DNA of 64,000 bases, from the NCBI GenBank assembly GCA_030704615.1, contig CM060733.1, positions 47,556,001 through 47,620,000 of the forward strand. The letters are read 5' to 3'. Of this stretch, positions 12,009-27,999 are shown piece by piece. Source of the stretch: Takakia lepidozioides (Eukaryota > Streptophyta > Takakiopsida > Takakiales > Takakiaceae). The first letter of the stretch is position 1. Each line of letters begins with the position of its first letter. The translations under genes were made by a program, and so were the position numbers. Under the pieces are notes generated by a model, which had not been told where the DNA came from, did no database searches, and saw only the letters and a list, made by a program, of their open reading frames with translations.

Positions 12009-13024
12009 TTGAGCAGTGACCATTATGGGCTACTCAAGAGAGAAGTTGCCAAAGAACCTTTGAACTTGGATTCTGCTAGGGTGTAAGAACAGACCACTTC
12101 TATATATGGAATGAGTGGAACGAAAGTAGAAGTTCATTCCTGGGGTATCCAACGTATGCATGGGCTCAAAAGTTGCGGTGAGGTACCTGAATCACCTTGA
12201 GCAACACTGCAATGAGTAATACATTGCATCTCGACTCGAAGTAGCTTCGTCGTGGTTTGGAGTGGTGTGTCGTGGTGGATAGTTTGCAGATTTGTTGACA
12301 TGACTATGGATATTGCAATCAAGCACTGGCACAGCTGGTCTCATTCTGGATTTACCTTCCACTCTGTCGTATCCTTCTGAATGGATCTGTGTTGACAACG
12401 TAATATACCCTGTACAAGAACAAGCGAGGCATTACGTTAGCAGTTTGCATTACGTCTCACGACGTAACGTCGACGAACGACCGTTACATGTTACAGACAC
12501 CCCAAGGTCGGACACTTAAGTTCCTCCGACTGGTCGCAGATTGTTGGCGAGCTCGTCAGTTTCCCGCTCTTGTGTCCCCGCGCGGTCTGGCGGCTCGCTT
12601 TCCATTGTTGTCAGCGAGGGTTTCATGTGCACCTCGCGAGTGCGGGGACGGCGAACTCTTCTGCTTCGAGGAGTTGGTGCAGCGAATGGAAGTATTGGGC
12701 CCTTGAATGGTACTAGAGGATTTTTCTGTGACATCAGGCTGCTTGAAGGCCTGGTATTTGCTGCACGCGCAAGAGGCTGAGCGCAACCTATTCAGTCTCT
12801 ACTAAGGAGGTAGCCAACTGCGAGAGTCTCAGAGTCGTAATATTAGAGATTGCTCGTCCACTGAAGTGTAGCTACGCCTCATATAATCATTCTTAAGGTG
12901 TGCTTCTGCGAATATTGTCGGTGCATGGTGGGGAAGGATTTTTTTTCCGAGAGTTATCTGCTGTGGTTGACAAAGTGGCTTCGTCTTCGAACAAGAGCAT
13001 GCCTTTCGTACTTTAGAGCGGCAG
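12009..13024. other. Intergenic, GC-rich possible divergent promoter
   Basis: This lies between the minus-strand Crinkler-like gene and the plus-strand acidic-tail gene. A GC-rich block at about 12540-12680 could be a shared promoter or a 5' untranslated exon. Its open frames on both strands have no recognisable features. Confidence 0.35.
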
Positions 13025-13129
13025 TTGAGGGATGAAGCTGGCGTGAAATTCACATGCAGTTGCGCCGTGTCATTGCATGTGTTGTGCTTGTGTTGTTTTC
13101 CCATCTTTCGAGGATTCTCTGGCAAGGTC

Positions 13130-13690
13130 ATGTCGCCTTCTGCATCTCCCCCGGCAGCAATGAAAGTCTACATAGTGCAGCGTCAGTCCGAAGTCCGTCA
13201 GATCAGCTCTGGCTATGGTATCATGCTCAACAAAGTGGATATATCATACGTGGATGATGCTTTCATGGACGAACAGCAAGCATTTGCTGCTGCTCTTCGC
13301 GAGCAGATCGCAGAGTTGGAAGAGAGCGGAAGCTATTCAGTGAATAAGGTGCGCAAGCTTGCAACTCAGGCAATGAAGCCTTTGAAAGAGCGGTTGATGA
13401 GTGTGCATCAAGAAGTGGAAGAGAGTGGTTACAGTCATGATCGTGATTTGCCAGTGGTCAAATTTTGTGTGCTCGAGTTCCCTGTGGCGCCTGTGAAATC
13501 GTTTGTGGAGGCTGATTTTCTGAAGGGACTGGAGACTGATTCTGAAGATAACGACGAGGAAGAGGGGGAAGAAGAGGATGACGAGCAGGACGTGGGAGAC
13601 GTTTCTGATAATGACGAAGACGAAGATGACGACGAAGTGGAAATCCCCGACAGCAAGAAACAGAAACAAGGACTTCAAGGTTCCAATTGA
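13130..13690 (+). CDS. Small single-exon protein with acidic C-terminal tail, unknown function
   Basis: I do not recognise this protein. The frame is open from 13025, but the ATG at 13130 (MSPSASPPAAMKVYIVQRQ) is preferred because the preceding 35 codons are Cys-rich and look non-coding. That gives 186 residues. Residues about 10-120 look folded and partly helical (LREQIAELEESG, VRKLATQAMKPLKERL), followed by a DLPVVKFCVLEFPVAPVKSF strand-like region. The last 60 residues are almost entirely Asp and Glu, then a short basic KKQKQ. An acidic tail with a basic end is typical of nuclear or histone-binding proteins, but that is only an inference. An alternative start lies at 13160. Confidence 0.7.
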   Translation: MSPSASPPAAMKVYIVQRQSEVRQISSGYGIMLNKVDISYVDDAFMDEQQAFAAALREQIAELEESGSYSVNKVRKLATQAMKPLKERLMSVHQEVEESGYSHDRDLPVVKFCVLEFPVAPVKSFVEADFLKGLETDSEDNDEEEGEEEDDEQDVGDVSDNDEDEDDDEVEIPDSKKQKQGLQGSN

Positions 13691-15066
13691 GGAATGGCCA
13701 TGAAACTGCCATCCATCTTCAATATGGCGAGGTGTGTCAGACTGTGTCTATGCTGAGATTTCATGCTGAGATCCACATGTTTTAGTCATCAAAGCCACCA
13801 TGACTGGCTGGCCGTCATGGTAGCGTGTCTTCCTCGGTTGAGATTCATGCCTACATTCCCATGGCACGGGATACAAGACTCCCCGTACCTCCATGTAGTT
13901 TGTTGCACTTTCTGAGAAGGTAAAAGTAGTCATGCGAGGATGGACAAAGGGACCGTGATACACTCCGCTGCCACTGCGAGACACATCACAAGTGTGTCCT
14001 TGTTGTAAGATAGACAAGTACATATATGGTTACTCAGAGTGGCCTTGCTACAGGTCATGGCGATACACTATCAGCTTGTGCTGGACTCTCAGTTACAATG
14101 AAGGCTGTCAGTGAACAAACGAATGGGAAGATGCACTCCCTGCCCTTTTAGGACGAGGATTATGAGCATTTTTAAGCAGTGTGTTATTATTCAACCCTTC
14201 AGTGATCATCTATCGTCTCCCATTATATTGGCTTTTGTAGTCCCATAGGAGGCATAGGAAGCACTTGAGCCGGTGCAGGTGAGAATGAAAAGCGGGAGAT
14301 GTGTGAAAGCAAGGTGGTTATAGTATGCCACATTCGCACAACCTGTAATGTCACAGACCATCTAAAGGTTAGTCTGATGATAAATGAAGGGGAATGCAGA
14401 AGATGTACACAAATGAACAACATCTATTCATAGCCAAGAATGAGCTTCCCGGTACCACTTCAGGTGTGCACAGATGAGTCAGTGTGAATGTAGAGTGCAC
14501 CCTCCATATTTTGACATTTGCGAGAAGTAAACCTGGGAGTGCTATGTTCTTTATTGTTCTCTTCTGAAGATGGAGCTGTAGAAGCTCTGTAGTCCAGGAG
14601 TTTTATCCTGTACAAAGAATGAATGACTCTGTATGTGATAGATATTGACTCACTGTGCTCCTTCCCTGCCTGGGCATGCGGTCTGTGATCACATGGCCAT
14701 AGCAAGCCAAGTCAGATGAGTACATTCTATCTCTTTACCTCCACCTCTTTTAAACTCTCTGCAGGGGACCATCAATGACTACATCTAAATCTGCGTTTCA
14801 GTCTTATCACCTATACCTCCTCCTGGCATCTCTTGTACCTTAAGAATTTCCAGCCGTAGTCACAATCAAACACGAGCTTTATCTCGTAATTGCACTCTAC
14901 AACTGCGAAGGGGGGTGGACTTAAAAGATACTCAGGACTTGGCTCTCTACTTACACGGTTGCTGTAACCAGGTTTACGAATACTGGGTGAGGAAAAAATA
15001 AAAATGGAGCATGGAATGGAATAGGAAAGATGAGACTACACAAAGTTGAAGGGAGATGAGGAAATT
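13691..15066. other. Intergenic between convergent genes
   Basis: This region separates the 3' ends of the acidic-tail gene (+) and the epimerase (-). I see no domain-bearing frame and no repeat structure. It should hold both 3' untranslated regions. Confidence 0.4.
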
Positions 15067-20039
<4,973 letters not shown>

Positions 20040-20616
20040 CCTTCTTCCTGATCCCTACTCTGTTATAAGCTCTTCCACAAGATTCCTCAAGATTTCATCA
20101 GCGCCGTGTCTTAATACGTGTCGTGCGCCGCCGTGAGGACGCGCATAGCGCAGAGGTGCTCTTTGTCCCCCATTCTGAGATGCCGAGGCATCAAACACCG
20201 CACAAACCACGTGATTGAGACCGATGGCTGAACGCGTCAAAGCCTTCTTCCCAAACCGCGTGGTAACAACACTCCAATCTACACTTGCTTCCCGTTCTAC
20301 TCCTCTCAAACACGACAGTGATCTTCTTCCCTCTCACATAACCACCTCTCCCTTCTTTCTCTCGTGCGCCCCGTCGTTACGCGTCGCTGTCTTTGTCTTC
20401 CTGCCTCTCGAGTATCCCCTGCCACGAGACTGATGGCGCGTCCGCGCCGGGTCGTCCCGGTCCGGGTTCAGCCGACCCGGCCAAACTCCCTTGCACGCCG
20501 ACCCGTCCAGACCTCAGGCTCTCGATTTGGGTCCGTCCCGGGCCACCCGCTCGACAGCCGGGCCGGCCCCCCCACACAAGCCGCACCACTACACTCCACT
20601 CAATCTCACTCACTCA

Positions 20617-20651
<35 letters not shown>

Positions 20652-20720
20652 AACTTCGTGAAGAAATAAAGGTGAAAGTTTGTTTAGCGAAAGAGGCAAG
20701 TGACACGGTGATGGCACGTT
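20040..20720 (-). promoter_or_regulatory. Upstream region of the epimerase gene with CT microsatellite
   Basis: This is the 5' flank of the minus-strand epimerase. It includes a GC-rich stretch (about 20430-20580) and a run of CT repeats at about 20613-20655. On the coding strand this is a GA repeat, a common element of plant core promoters and 5' leaders. The exact transcription start cannot be read. Confidence 0.45.
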
Positions 20721-22260
20721 AGACTGCACGTTAGGCTCTGACGTTGCGACTTGCCCAAACGTCGCTTCTCTTTTGGTTTCAGTCGTCTCGTGGGGCCCAA
20801 CATGTGCAGCGAGTCAGCAAATCGCAGGTTTTCATCGGGGACCACCATAGCCACTTCGAGATCTCTAATAAGTTCTAACTTAGTCTGTTTGGCAAATACA
20901 AACTGGTGTGCTTCTTGAGCGCATCCGCCAGCTCAGGCAAGTAAAAGTCGACGGTGGGCTTGCGTATTGAAGTAGAATACGGAAGATGCGGTTAGCAGTG
21001 CAGCCACAGATGCTGGATTCTGATGGATCCGCAGGCTCATGTGAACGACCTACCTCAGCAGCTCCTTGGAAAAGCAGTGAAGTTACGGCTGCAAGTTGGC
21101 CCCACACGGGATTTCAGCTGATTGGCTCCATGGCAATAAACTTCCTCACAAGCTGACATGTACCAATGTTCCTCAGAACCCACAGTCGATCCTTGCACTG
21201 AAGTACTTACCATTGATGTCACTCTCAACGACAGACTTACAAGCTACGTCTGGTAAGATAGCTTGCAAGTTAGGCGTACACTTCAAACTTCCAGCACTTT
21301 CAAGATTGCATGCTTAGAGGTACCACCACTGAAACATCGCTTGGAAAGCTCTCCTGTACATCTAAGCTCCGACTGAGGAGAGTGTGGATTGAACGATTGA
21401 ACCCAGGAGAGCCTTGCACTACCCACCGAAGGTGGGCTCCTTGTCGGAACCGAAATTGATATGGATGGTGGGGGGTGGGTGGCAGTGGGAGGCGTGTGAT
21501 GAATCCAGTATTTCATGTGCTAGTTTCCATTGGACAGATTTAGTTGCAGTCAGAAGGAAAATTATTTGTGGCAGCAGCTTCAAGGACACATTCCAAGACA
21601 AAAGCAAAAACAATGCCCACTTGAGAGCACACTGCAGGCCATGATTATGCCACAGTGGGTAGGGCACTGCTCTCATCCATTTATTACACACCCAGTTGGG
21701 TAGAACTTCACAGCAATCAAATTCTTACTCCAGTTTGGAGCAGCTAATATTTCACCCCCACAACTTTTTTCACCCTTGACTGCAAACTCTGCACCTCTTG
21801 CCACCTTTTTATTTTATAACTAGAAACATGCGTCGAGTCGTCGACCGTCGAGTCATGTTCCTAACTACATCTCCTACCTTCAACTAAACAATTTTCCATC
21901 GGAATTCCATGAGTATGTCCTCCTTAACTTTGTAACTTTGATTCCCTCCACAAAACTCCCTCAGACTGGGTTTTGCCTGACAAGACCTCTAATTCTGCGC
22001 TGCCCCTTTGTTTCTCAGGGCCTGTTGAATGGGCCACCTGAATATTGGGCAGCGGTACCCGCCTGCAGGCTGTGCAGAGGGCGGGATCCCGCTGCTACCT
22101 GCTGCAGGGGACCCCATCTTCAGAGGGGTGTTGGATAAGCCCGGGGAAACAAGGGGGGGCAGCGCAGAATTAGATGGCTTGCAAGGGCTACCCATTGGCG
22201 GTGGATGGATTCAATCAAAGAAAATTCCCAACTTGAGCAACCACATAATTGGAACTGTGC
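20721..22260. other. Intergenic, no gene seen
   Basis: Short open frames on both strands lack family features or codon character. A G-rich imperfect stretch lies near 21460-21490. Nothing else stands out. Confidence 0.35.
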
Positions 22261-22274
22261 TGTTTCCGAAACAA

Positions 22275-22395
22275 CAAAACCAAATTTGTCGCACAACCAA
22301 AAAAAGGTGGCAACAAAAAGACCAAATTTGTCTCACAACCAAAAAAGTGGCAACAACAAAACCAAATTTGTCCCACAACCAAAAAAAGGTGGTAA
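22275..22395. repeat. Three tandem ~45-bp A-rich repeats
   Basis: The unit ACCAAATTTGTCNCACAACC followed by AAAAAAAGGTGGCAACAA occurs three times between about 22278 and 22395, with small length changes. Confidence 0.8.
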
Positions 22396-22549
22396 CGTGC
22401 GGAAAATGCATGGAAGTACTTGGAACTTCTGCCAGACCTCTCTGGATTGAAGGCGACCAACTTTTACGAGGCTTGTTTTTTTTTCTTTTTCTTTTTACAA
22501 TTAAGGGACCTGATTTGTGAGCAGGCGCTCCCATGTGTTTCCCTTTTTT

Positions 22550-23160
22550 TAATGTATACTAGGGTAGCCTGTGCGGTTGGCCCAAGCGTCCAAGCCCATG
22601 TGCATTCTCCTATGTATCCAAATGCGTCTCCTACAAATCAACCTCTAGATAGCTTGTGCCGCTGGCCGATGTGTGAATAATTGAAATGTAAGACCAAGTG
22701 CAATTTCCTATGTATCCTAGTGCGTCTCCTATGTCGAGGCCCAAGCCCAAGTGCAATCTTTTATGTATCCAAGTGCATCTCCTGTGTAGAGGGCCCAAAT
22801 GTCCATTGTCATTGAAACCCAAGTGCAATCTCCTATATATCCAATGACATCTCCCATGTGTGTCTCCTATGTCGAGGCCCATCTAATCCCAGGCAATCTT
22901 TTATGTATCCAAGTGCATCTCCCATGTAGATGCTCAAGTGTCCACTCTCATTTAAGACCAAGTGCAATTTCTTATGTTGCGTCTCTTCTGTTGAGGCCCA
23001 AGTGCGACCTCTAGTGTAGCCTATGCCGTTGGCCATGTGTGAAAAATTGAAACATAAGCCCAACTTCAATCTTCTATACATGTATCCAAGTGCATCTCCC
23101 ATGTAGAGGCCCAAGTGTGACCTCCAGTGTCCATAGCAATCCCCTATGTATCCAAAGACC
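22550..23160. repeat. Degenerate satellite-like tandem repeat
   Basis: Variants of CAAGTGCAATCTCCTATGTA followed by TCCAAGTGCATCTCCYATGTAGAGGCCCAA recur at irregular spacing, with interspersed GCCGTTGGCC blocks. I count at least seven copies. There is no plausible protein. Confidence 0.7.
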
Positions 23161-23214
23161 TACAGTTTGGGAGATCTCTATCTATTGCCCACTTTGCTAT
23201 TTTTGCAATCTCCC

Positions 23215-23420
23215 TTGTTGAGGCTTCATATATTGATATATCCACTTTGCTATTTTTTACTAATTTCCAGCAACCAAAAGTATTTGAAATTCCAAATGTC
23301 CCACATGAAGGGCCAATCATTGCTCCAGGAAAGCCCACTTTGCAATTTTTCTCAAATTTCCCACAACCCAAAGCACTTGAAACTCCGGATCTCCCACACT
23401 GCTGGTCCAAAAATCATAAG
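23215..23420. repeat. Two ~90-bp imperfect direct repeats
   Basis: A unit starting CCACTTTGCTATTTTT (about 23240) or CCCACTTTGCAATTTTT (about 23334) and running through CCCAAAGCACTTGAAACTCC-like sequence is duplicated. It directly follows the satellite-like array. Confidence 0.6.
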
Positions 23421-23639
23421 ACCAAGACGGTGCACCCCTCCTCACCGAGGGCTTTCCAATGACACCAAGCACCTACGTTGTTGGGCCCCGCGGTTTGGGA
23501 GATCTCAACGATGCTACAAAACAAAACAAAACAGACGTCTCGTTTCATATATATATATATATATAATATTTTGGGTTTAAATCATCGAGGAAATTCGAAC
23601 AGATTTGTGAAATTGTTTTCATATGGGAATCTTATGACA

Positions 23640-23800
23640 ACCAGCATGTAGCCCAGTGGTAATGGGCACATACCACGTTGGATGTGGTTGTGGGTTCAAA
23701 CCATCGTCTGGTGTCATGAAGGTGACCTCCTTCCTGTTATAAGAGGTAAAAAATAAAAAAGAGTTGGACTTAAAAAAAAAATTAAAAAAAATCTTATTAT
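23640..23800 (+). mobile_element. tRNA-derived SINE
   Basis: A polymerase III A box (TAGCCCAGTGG, 23649-23659) is followed about 45 bases later by a B box (GGTTCAAACC, 23693-23702), and the element ends in an A-rich tail (about 23745-23795). The same A-box block recurs at 47410. The body does not fold as a good tRNA, so a SINE is favoured over a tRNA gene. Confidence 0.7.
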
Positions 23801-24475
23801 GCTCACAAAAAAGTTATGAGACTGCAATTCCTATGACAAATATTAAGTGAAGGTCTAAGGAGCTAGTTAGGAACATGATTCCACGGTCAAGTTTTATGAA
23901 TCTCAAAAACATGTTAGTTATGAATAATAAAAAGGTGGCCACAGGTGCATGCAAAAGAGTGAGAGAAGAAAAACACCGAAGGAAAGGTTGATGTGTTTAC
24001 TTGGACTACACTACAAGCCCGGCCTGCAAACTAGTAAAGCTATGGCTCAACACAGAAGATTTTCCATCTCTTCTTGAAGAATATACAGCACCCACTTTGT
24101 GGATGCAGCTGTGGGTGCAGATCCTAGAGTATTTTTGGGTCGTGAGCAGGTTTCGATGACACGAACATTTTGGAGCCTGAACTTAGAGGTTAGGGTTTAA
24201 GTGTATGAACGTAGGATTGGTGGCGCTTCTAGGATCATACCAGTAATGAAGCTCACGGAAGCTGTCTTGTTGGTCAAGCTTTTGGGTGCAGATTAGATTG
24301 GTGGCACTGATATGATCCTGGAAGTGCAATGGGCTGCTGCATAGAAGCTTGGGATTCAAGCTGAGATTGGTGAGAAGATTGGTGAGAAGCTGAGGAGATG
24401 AGATTGGCTTAAGATCCAAGTCTTAGACCTTCTAAATACTTCAGCTTGCGGAAGCACTGGAGCTTTTGGGAAGAA
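23801..24475. other. Intergenic, upstream of CTF8
   Basis: No gene is seen. Short direct repeats of a GATTGGTGAGAAG type lie near 24365-24400. The last few hundred bases should contain the CTF8 promoter and 5' leader. An upstream in-frame ATG exists at 24446. Confidence 0.35.
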
Positions 24476-26318
24476 ATGCAGATACCGGTGAAGTGCGGCT
24501 GCGGAGAGTGTGAAGAGTGGGCTATGGTGGAGCTCCAGGGGTCTCTAGAAATCCAGCATGCTGCCAGCCCGCACAATCTGACCATCGGGTCTCTGTGTCT
24601 TACGTGTGAGGTATGCTTTCCTTTTTTCTTTATTCATTTTCGCTACGTGTTCACAGCAGTTTTGACAGTGAGCCTCCATGCTATGGTTTGTCTCGAGGAG
24701 ACACCAAGATTTTAGACTGTGTCCTGGCTACATTAGTGGCTCATGCAATATCCAGGGTTCGATGCATCCAATCCAGGTTTGCTGGACACAGCAGATGGGT
24801 GTACTGTTCAGTCCCTTGGCCTAACTTGCTTGCGGAAAAGTTAATCACATACATAAAGCATTCTTGAATTTCTCATCGCAGAATAATGGGAGGACTTGGC
24901 CCTGGTGTGGATTCTCCAGATGCATAACTTGTGTGAAGTTGCCACATTTGGAGCTTTCGAAATAGAAATTTCAGAGTCATATTCCTCTATCACATTAAAA
25001 GTGCTCCTTTGGTCAGCCATCAAAAGCTGGGGCTGCGGAATCTTAGTGAGCAGTTATGAGGGTTGGCGACCAAATGTACCAGCCCAGGCAGTTTGTGGAA
25101 GCTTGTGTACCTGATAACAAAGATCTGTCTATTAGCCATTTGGAAACATGAATGACTTGAAAAACTCGGAGCAGAAATTTCATGCCTACATTATTCTTTG
25201 AAAGAAACTGGGAAATGCTCGAGGAAACTTCTGTATTTGAGGCATTATGTACTGTTGCTCACAGAAAAAATATAAATTTGTCATTGGCTACCATGAGCTG
25301 GAGGGCACAAAAGTTCCACTGAAGAAGCCACTAGCGATTCTCAAAAAGCTGAAGCCCTCCCATGTCATGGACTTTGATTCACCGGTCAAGGCAGCTCCTG
25401 TTAATGTGGGAATGCAAGTTGTGGGCATTATTCGGCACAAGCTCCTCTTCAAGACCAGACCCAAGGCTCTTATATCTAGTGAGCTCACTCACCTGTCTCC
25501 AGTCCGTGTCTCTATCTGTTTTGGGTAGCCGGCGAAAGTGATGACACCCCACACACAAGTTAACTCATCATGAGGCCACTGTCAAAAGAGGGAAATATCA
25601 TCACGTAGAAGGTGCCTCTTAGCTACCCTGATTTTGGCCTCTCTGGCTTTCTCTCCCCTCTCTCTCTCTCAAACAACATCTTTTCCATCTTGTGGCTGGC
25701 AGTCACAACAACACCATCAGAGTCTTCATTATGAGTCCTCAGCACTGACCGGGGTTTCCTGTTCTAGATGTGGAGTTAATAGGCTTAAAGTCCACATTAT
25801 TTTGGGTTTTATTCCTATCTTGATATGCTATAAACCACACATATCACTTTAGGTTCTGACAGCACTGGATGAACACTTAGCTCCCTTGTAGCTGTGACTG
25901 GGTAGCTGCTGCTTGTCAAAAGGACGACTGTCATGTGAGATAAGAACCAAAATTGGTGCTTCCACTTCCACTTTGAAAGCACTTCTTGGCTACAAATGTA
26001 TGAGCCTTAGCTTAAAAATTGTAGTGGGACATTTGCATCAGCAGGTCTCAGCAATATCCAACAAGAGACTGGTCTGAGTGTGGGTTTAGGATCTTGATTG
26101 TTCACCAAAAGCTGTAACCAAGTTAGGGTGCATTGGTGGGGTGACTATGGATGCAGAGACAGATGTGAAACCCAACAAGACCTGTTCTCTGCCAGGGCAT
26201 GCTGCTGCTTGATTTGTTATCAATCGGCCTCAAACTCCACTTTGCAAACCTCTCGTCTCTTTAAATGCGATTTGTCCCTCTTATCTATGTCCTCTCAGAA
26301 GCTTCAAAGAGAACCTGA
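24476..26318 (+). CDS. CTF8: CTF8, subunit of the alternative clamp loader Ctf18-RFC
   Basis: CTF8 joins CTF18 and DCC1 in an RFC-like complex that loads PCNA and supports sister-chromatid cohesion in the nucleus. Exon 1 (24476-24610) encodes MQIPVKCGCGECEEWAMVEL and ends at GAG|GTATGC. Exon 2 (25265-25478) encodes the conserved core: KFVIGYHELEGTKVPLKKPL, then VVGIIRHKLLFKTRPKALIS, ending at TCTA|GTGAGC. A phase-compatible third exon (26299-26318) adds a few residues beginning with Lys, as in relatives (ISK), and stops; this last exon is the least certain part. The total is 122 residues, the usual family length. The Met at 24476 is preferred over the one at 24446 because relatives begin MQI. 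Confidence 0.88.
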
Positions 26319-26399
26319 GAACCTGAGAACCTTGGAGCTTTCTGAAGCTACCTTCCTGCTTCCCAGTTCATAGAAAGAAAATTACTGCAAATTTGTTTC

Positions 26400-27999
26400 T
26401 ATCCTTGGCAGGTCAGTTTTCTAGTTACTTGGTGTGCTTTATTTGGGAGTTTGGTCGATCCTGCTTTTGGAAGAACATAGAGTTTGCCAAAGGAGACAAA
26501 AAATTCTCTCCTCCCAGATCTGCGGCATGAAGTCCATGAAAGGTCCTCAACTTCCACATTAAGAGGAAGTAGAAGCTTTCAACTGAACAAGGCCCATAGC
26601 AGATTTCCCCTCATGTATGTGGAACAATTTGCTTCAAAATGCTGGATTTGATGGAACTTGGTGAGTTACAAAACTTAGTCAAGACTTGAGGCTACTCGAT
26701 ACTTCCGATTAGCCAGGTGGCGGATTTTGTGTCTTTGGAAGTATGGTGTGAAAACATGCAGGTCCCTCGCAATTGAACAGACTCGTTTGGGGCCACTGCA
26801 CATGGGCCCCAACAAAGTCTAACCTCCATTTGGCAGTCTGAGAGGACCTGCGCTCTAGAATGATATGCTGGAACTAGTGTCTACAGAATGGTAGGAGTTA
26901 ACCATTCCAGGATTTCTTCGCCCATGCAATTAATGGTGTCCAAGTCTGCATCCAGACCTGGCTAGTTCCCAAAGTTATCGTTGGAATGAAGGAGCAATGT
27001 TGCAAGATGAGATACAAACCTACCTGTTGCTCTTGGGTGAAACAACAAAACACTTAAAGAAACACAGTATGATCAATGTATCCTTCAAATTCCCAGCAGC
27101 CTCCATCCATCTGATGTGTATGTGACTAGTGATGCCCAGATCCTGACTGTGTGAGATACTCAGTGAATTGGCAGCTATGTGGAGGTAGAAATCTGTCTTT
27201 GGGTGAAGACTACTCCCTCTGAGTTTGAAGCATCGACCCCGTTCTGATGGTGGGTACTAGGTATCTCCTCTTCAATTCTGGAATCCCGATCTGAACTATC
27301 TGACAACGGGATTCGTCTTTCGATCAATGACCTACGAGAGGTTCTGAACTTGGAGCTTGGGATCTGATTGCACTTCAATCCCTGGGTGCTACCGCGAATA
27401 GATTTTCAGGCCTCTTACGATGTACCCGGTGACATCGAAGTTAGACATTACCGAACATCCAGGTCATCCGACCTTGATCTAGTATTTGCTAAACTATTGC
27501 AAATATGAGAGTAAACCAGACAAAATCATTGTCCTCACAATATCACGATTCTACATTGAGTCAGTAGCACAGTGAGCACAATGAGCAACAACATAGAGAA
27601 ACCTCGCCTAGATTAAACTAGTTCGAAAGGCGGGAAGAACTATCTAAACGAATAAAAGTAGTTGGCATCCTGGTGTTTAGGTCTGTTGACCAACTCAGCT
27701 TGAGACAGGTAGGAAAGCACCACTTTTGCTTTGAACGTCTTCTGTGGTGATGAATCTGTTGTTTTGCAGGCCTGTTGTGTTTCCACCTTTGAACACATTC
27801 CCTTTGTATTTAGATGAAGATAGTACATAAGTAGGGTAACGCAAAAACGTTAATCACAGCTAAGGGAACAAGTGAGCTTGGCACCTTAGAGGCATTACCA
27901 CTGCCTATGTTCTTAGAGGGCCTACCCGAAAGGGGCTGTACGACGCCTGTGTTCTTATAGGGCAAGGCGAAGTGGCCTGAGTCTTTTCTCTCTCTAAGC
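26400..27999. other. Intergenic, no gene seen
   Basis: Short frames on both strands have no family features. The stretch at 27175-27480 reads like transposon-derived sequence, but I could not assign it. It separates CTF8 from the 3' end of the P450. Confidence 0.35.

Noticed and set aside
13435-13712. Ser-rich minus-strand frames over the acidic tail
   Set aside because: They are antisense shadows of the GAA/GAC codons of the plus-strand gene.
23640-23715. Possible tRNA gene (A and B boxes present)
   Set aside because: The flanks do not form an acceptor stem, and the A-rich tail and second copy at 47.4 kb fit a SINE better.
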